Assembly (NCBI GenBank): GCA_014859985.1
Contig: JACZKN010000553.1
Span: forward strand, 1 to 6,408
From: Candidatus Krumholzibacteriia bacterium
GTDB lineage: Bacteria; Krumholzibacteriota; Krumholzibacteriia; LZORAL124-64-63
Direction of reading: 5' to 3'
DNA length: 6,408 bases
Part shown: piece after piece, positions 5,145 through 6,408 of the stretch
Numbering within the stretch: position 1 is the stretch's first letter
Layout: each line of letters opens with the position of its first letter
Made by a program: the position numbers and the translations under genes
Notes under the pieces: generated by a model
Database searches by the model: none
What the model saw: only the letters and a program-made list of their open reading frames with translations
What the model was told of the DNA's origin: nothing

Positions 5145-6408
5145 ATCCGGCGCCCCGACGGCAGGCCGCGCTGGCGGCAGGGGCCGCTCCGGACCCTGGG
5201 GCCGGCCCTGCTGGTGAGCGCCGCCCTGCTGGCAGCCTGCGCCGTGGTGGAGGCGCCGCCGGGCGGGCCCCTCGACACGGTCCCGCCGCGGCTGGTGGCC
5301 AGCACCCCCGACTCGGGCGCCACCGGCCTGGGCGAGGTCCGCACCCTGCGTTTCCTCTTCTCCGAGAAGATGGACCGCCAGCCGGCCACGGGTTGGCTCT
5401 ACTTCTTCCCCGACCAGCGCATCCGCCGCACCAAGTGGCACGGCGCGGTGGAGGCGGAGGTGGAACTCGAGCAGCCGCTGCCGCCGGACACGACCGTCGT
5501 GGTGGAACTGGCGGCCCGCCTGCGGGACGCCCACCAGGTGCGGGCCCGGGAGTCCCGCCGCTTCCCGGTGGCGACGGGCGACACGATCCCCGGCGGCGCC
5601 ATCGCGGGCGTGCTGGTGATGGGGGACTCGGCCGTCACCCGGGGCGTGGTCGAGCTCTTCGCCCTGCCCCCGGACAGCCTGGAGCTTGCGGACATGCCGC
5701 TGCTGCGGCGCACCTCCACCGACGGCAACGGGGCCTACGTCTTCTCCTGGCTGCCGGTGCCCGGCGGCCCCTGGCGCCTGCGCGCCTTCGTCGACGCCGA
5801 CGGCGACCTGCGGGCCGGGGACCAGGAGGCCCGCCGCGTGCTGCCGGACACCATCGCGACCAGCGCCGAGGCCCCGCTGGCTACCGCGGGCGTCCTTACC
5901 CTCTACGCGCCGGACACCCCGGGGCGCCTGCTGGTGCGGCCGTTCACCCTCTTCGGCGCGGCCGAACCGGTGGTCTTCTTCACGCAGCAGGTGACCGAGG
6001 CCGACACCGGCTGGACGCCCCAGCCGGTGGGCCGCGGCCGGGGGAACTTCGTGGTCCTGGCCGGGCGTACCGGCGGGGCGGTGGACCAGGTGCGGCCCGG
6101 CGCGAACCGCGTGGGGGTCTTCGTGGACGTGGACGGGGACACCGCCTACGGCCCGGTGCCGGGCGACGCGGTGCGGGCCCTGGCCGGGGAGTTCGCCTGG
6201 ACCCTGAGCGATTCCGCCGGCGACACCACCGGCTGGTACCTGGAACCCCTGGTGCTGCTGGAGGCGCCCGACGTGGAGGCGGGGCTCGACGCCTGGTACA
6301 CGCTGCCGGACAGCCTGCCCCGGCTGGTGCCGTGGCCGGCCCCGCCGCCGCGGCCACGACCGGGCGGAGTGCGAGCTGGAGTGCGACGAGCGCCCCGACG
6401 ACCACCCA
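5145..6408 (+). CDS. Probable lipoprotein with N-terminal Ig-like (Big_5) domain, 3' end outside window
   Basis: An uninterrupted frame with strong GC3 bias runs from the end of argF to about 6350. The N-terminus is Arg-rich (RRPDGRPRWR), then a hydrophobic stretch LGPALLVSAALLAAC whose lipobox LAAC puts the lipidated Cys at residue 32 (5238-5240), indicating export and anchoring to a membrane. Residues 46-143 (VPPRLVASTPDSGATGLGEV... FSEKMDR) resemble a Big_5/SbsA-type Ig-like domain. Residues about 150-245 look like a carboxypeptidase-regulatory/transthyretin-like beta-sandwich (GAIAGVLV...STDGNGAYVF), ending in a DADGD motif (217-221); a DVDGD motif recurs at 328-332. Both are calcium-loop-like. 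No ATG, GTG or TTG lies in frame before the signal peptide; ATC 5145 is used here because AGGGG sits 5 nt upstream. GTG 5214 would leave only eight residues before the Cys. The tail after about 6350 appears frame-shifted. Specific function unknown. Confidence 0.72.
   Translation, partial: MRRPDGRPRWRQGPLRTLGPALLVSAALLAACAVVEAPPGGPLDTVPPRLVASTPDSGATGLGEVRTLRFLFSEKMDRQPATGWLYFFPDQRIRRTKWHGAVEAEVELEQPLPPDTTVVVELAARLRDAHQVRARESRRFPVATGDTIPGGAIAGVLVMGDSAVTRGVVELFALPPDSLELADMPLLRRTSTDGNGAYVFSWLPVPGGPWRLRAFVDADGDLRAGDQEARRVLPDTIATSAEAPLATAGVLTLYAPDTPGRLLVRPFTLFGAAEPVVFFTQQVTEADTGWTPQPVGRGRGNFVVLAGRTGGAVDQVRPGANRVGVFVDVDGDTAYGPVPGDAVRALAGEFAWTLSDSAGDTTGWYLEPLVLLEAPDVEAGLDAWYTLPDSLPRLVPWPAPPPRPRPGGVRAGVRRAPRRPP

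Noticed and set aside
1052..5298. Several copies of GCTGGTGG, the E. coli Chi octamer (for example 1052-1059, 1593-1600, 2466-2473, 2796-2803, 5291-5298)
   Set aside because: The octamer arises from common Leu-Val codon pairs (CTG GTG G) in high-GC coding sequence, and the Chi sequence of this organism is unknown.
5686..5994. A 102-codon + strand frame inside the lipoprotein gene
   Set aside because: Out of frame with the GC3-supported lipoprotein frame; Arg/Pro/Ala/Cys-rich shadow sequence.

Overview
The window is a very GC-rich stretch (roughly 70% or more G+C by eye, with G or C at almost every third codon position) packed with genes that all run on the + strand. It suggests a high-GC diderm bacterium. 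A gene for a lipobox-bearing lipoprotein, HslUV, and a xerC-hslV-hslU gene order outside a classical proteobacterial context would fit a deltaproteobacterium-like or FCB-group lineage. This placement is inference from gene content and style only; no rRNA or other phylogenetic marker is present.

Region by region: (1) 3-623, the 3' part of a xerC-type tyrosine recombinase gene whose start lies before the window. (2) 630-1199 hslV and 1180-2544 hslU, the peptidase and the AAA+ unfoldase of the HslUV protease, overlapping by 20 nt. (3) 2560-4113, a membrane-anchored AlkP-superfamily (sulfatase/phosphotransferase-like) protein starting 15 nt after hslU, so probably in the same transcript. (4) 4114-4209, the only real intergenic gap in the window, with a small perfect hairpin, a plausible sigma70-type promoter and a GGAGG ribosome binding site. 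(5) 4210-5136 argF, ornithine carbamoyltransferase, best started at TTG. (6) From about 5145 to beyond the window end, a probable lipoprotein with an N-terminal Big_5-type Ig-like domain. Its start codon is non-canonical or damaged, and its last ~60 nt look shifted in frame.

How the genes work together: xerC-hslV-hslU is an old conserved linkage (chromosome dimer resolution plus ATP-dependent protein quality control), and the membrane hydrolase appears to ride on the end of that operon. argF seems to begin a second transcription unit, with the lipoprotein gene following it with almost no gap. The proteins have no obvious shared pathway beyond operon membership.

I found no RNA genes, CRISPR arrays, mobile elements or phage genes, and no convincing new system. 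The points worth a second look are the missing start codon and 3' frame change of the lipoprotein gene, the hairpin overlapping the argF promoter, and the AlkP-like membrane enzyme attached to the hslUV operon.
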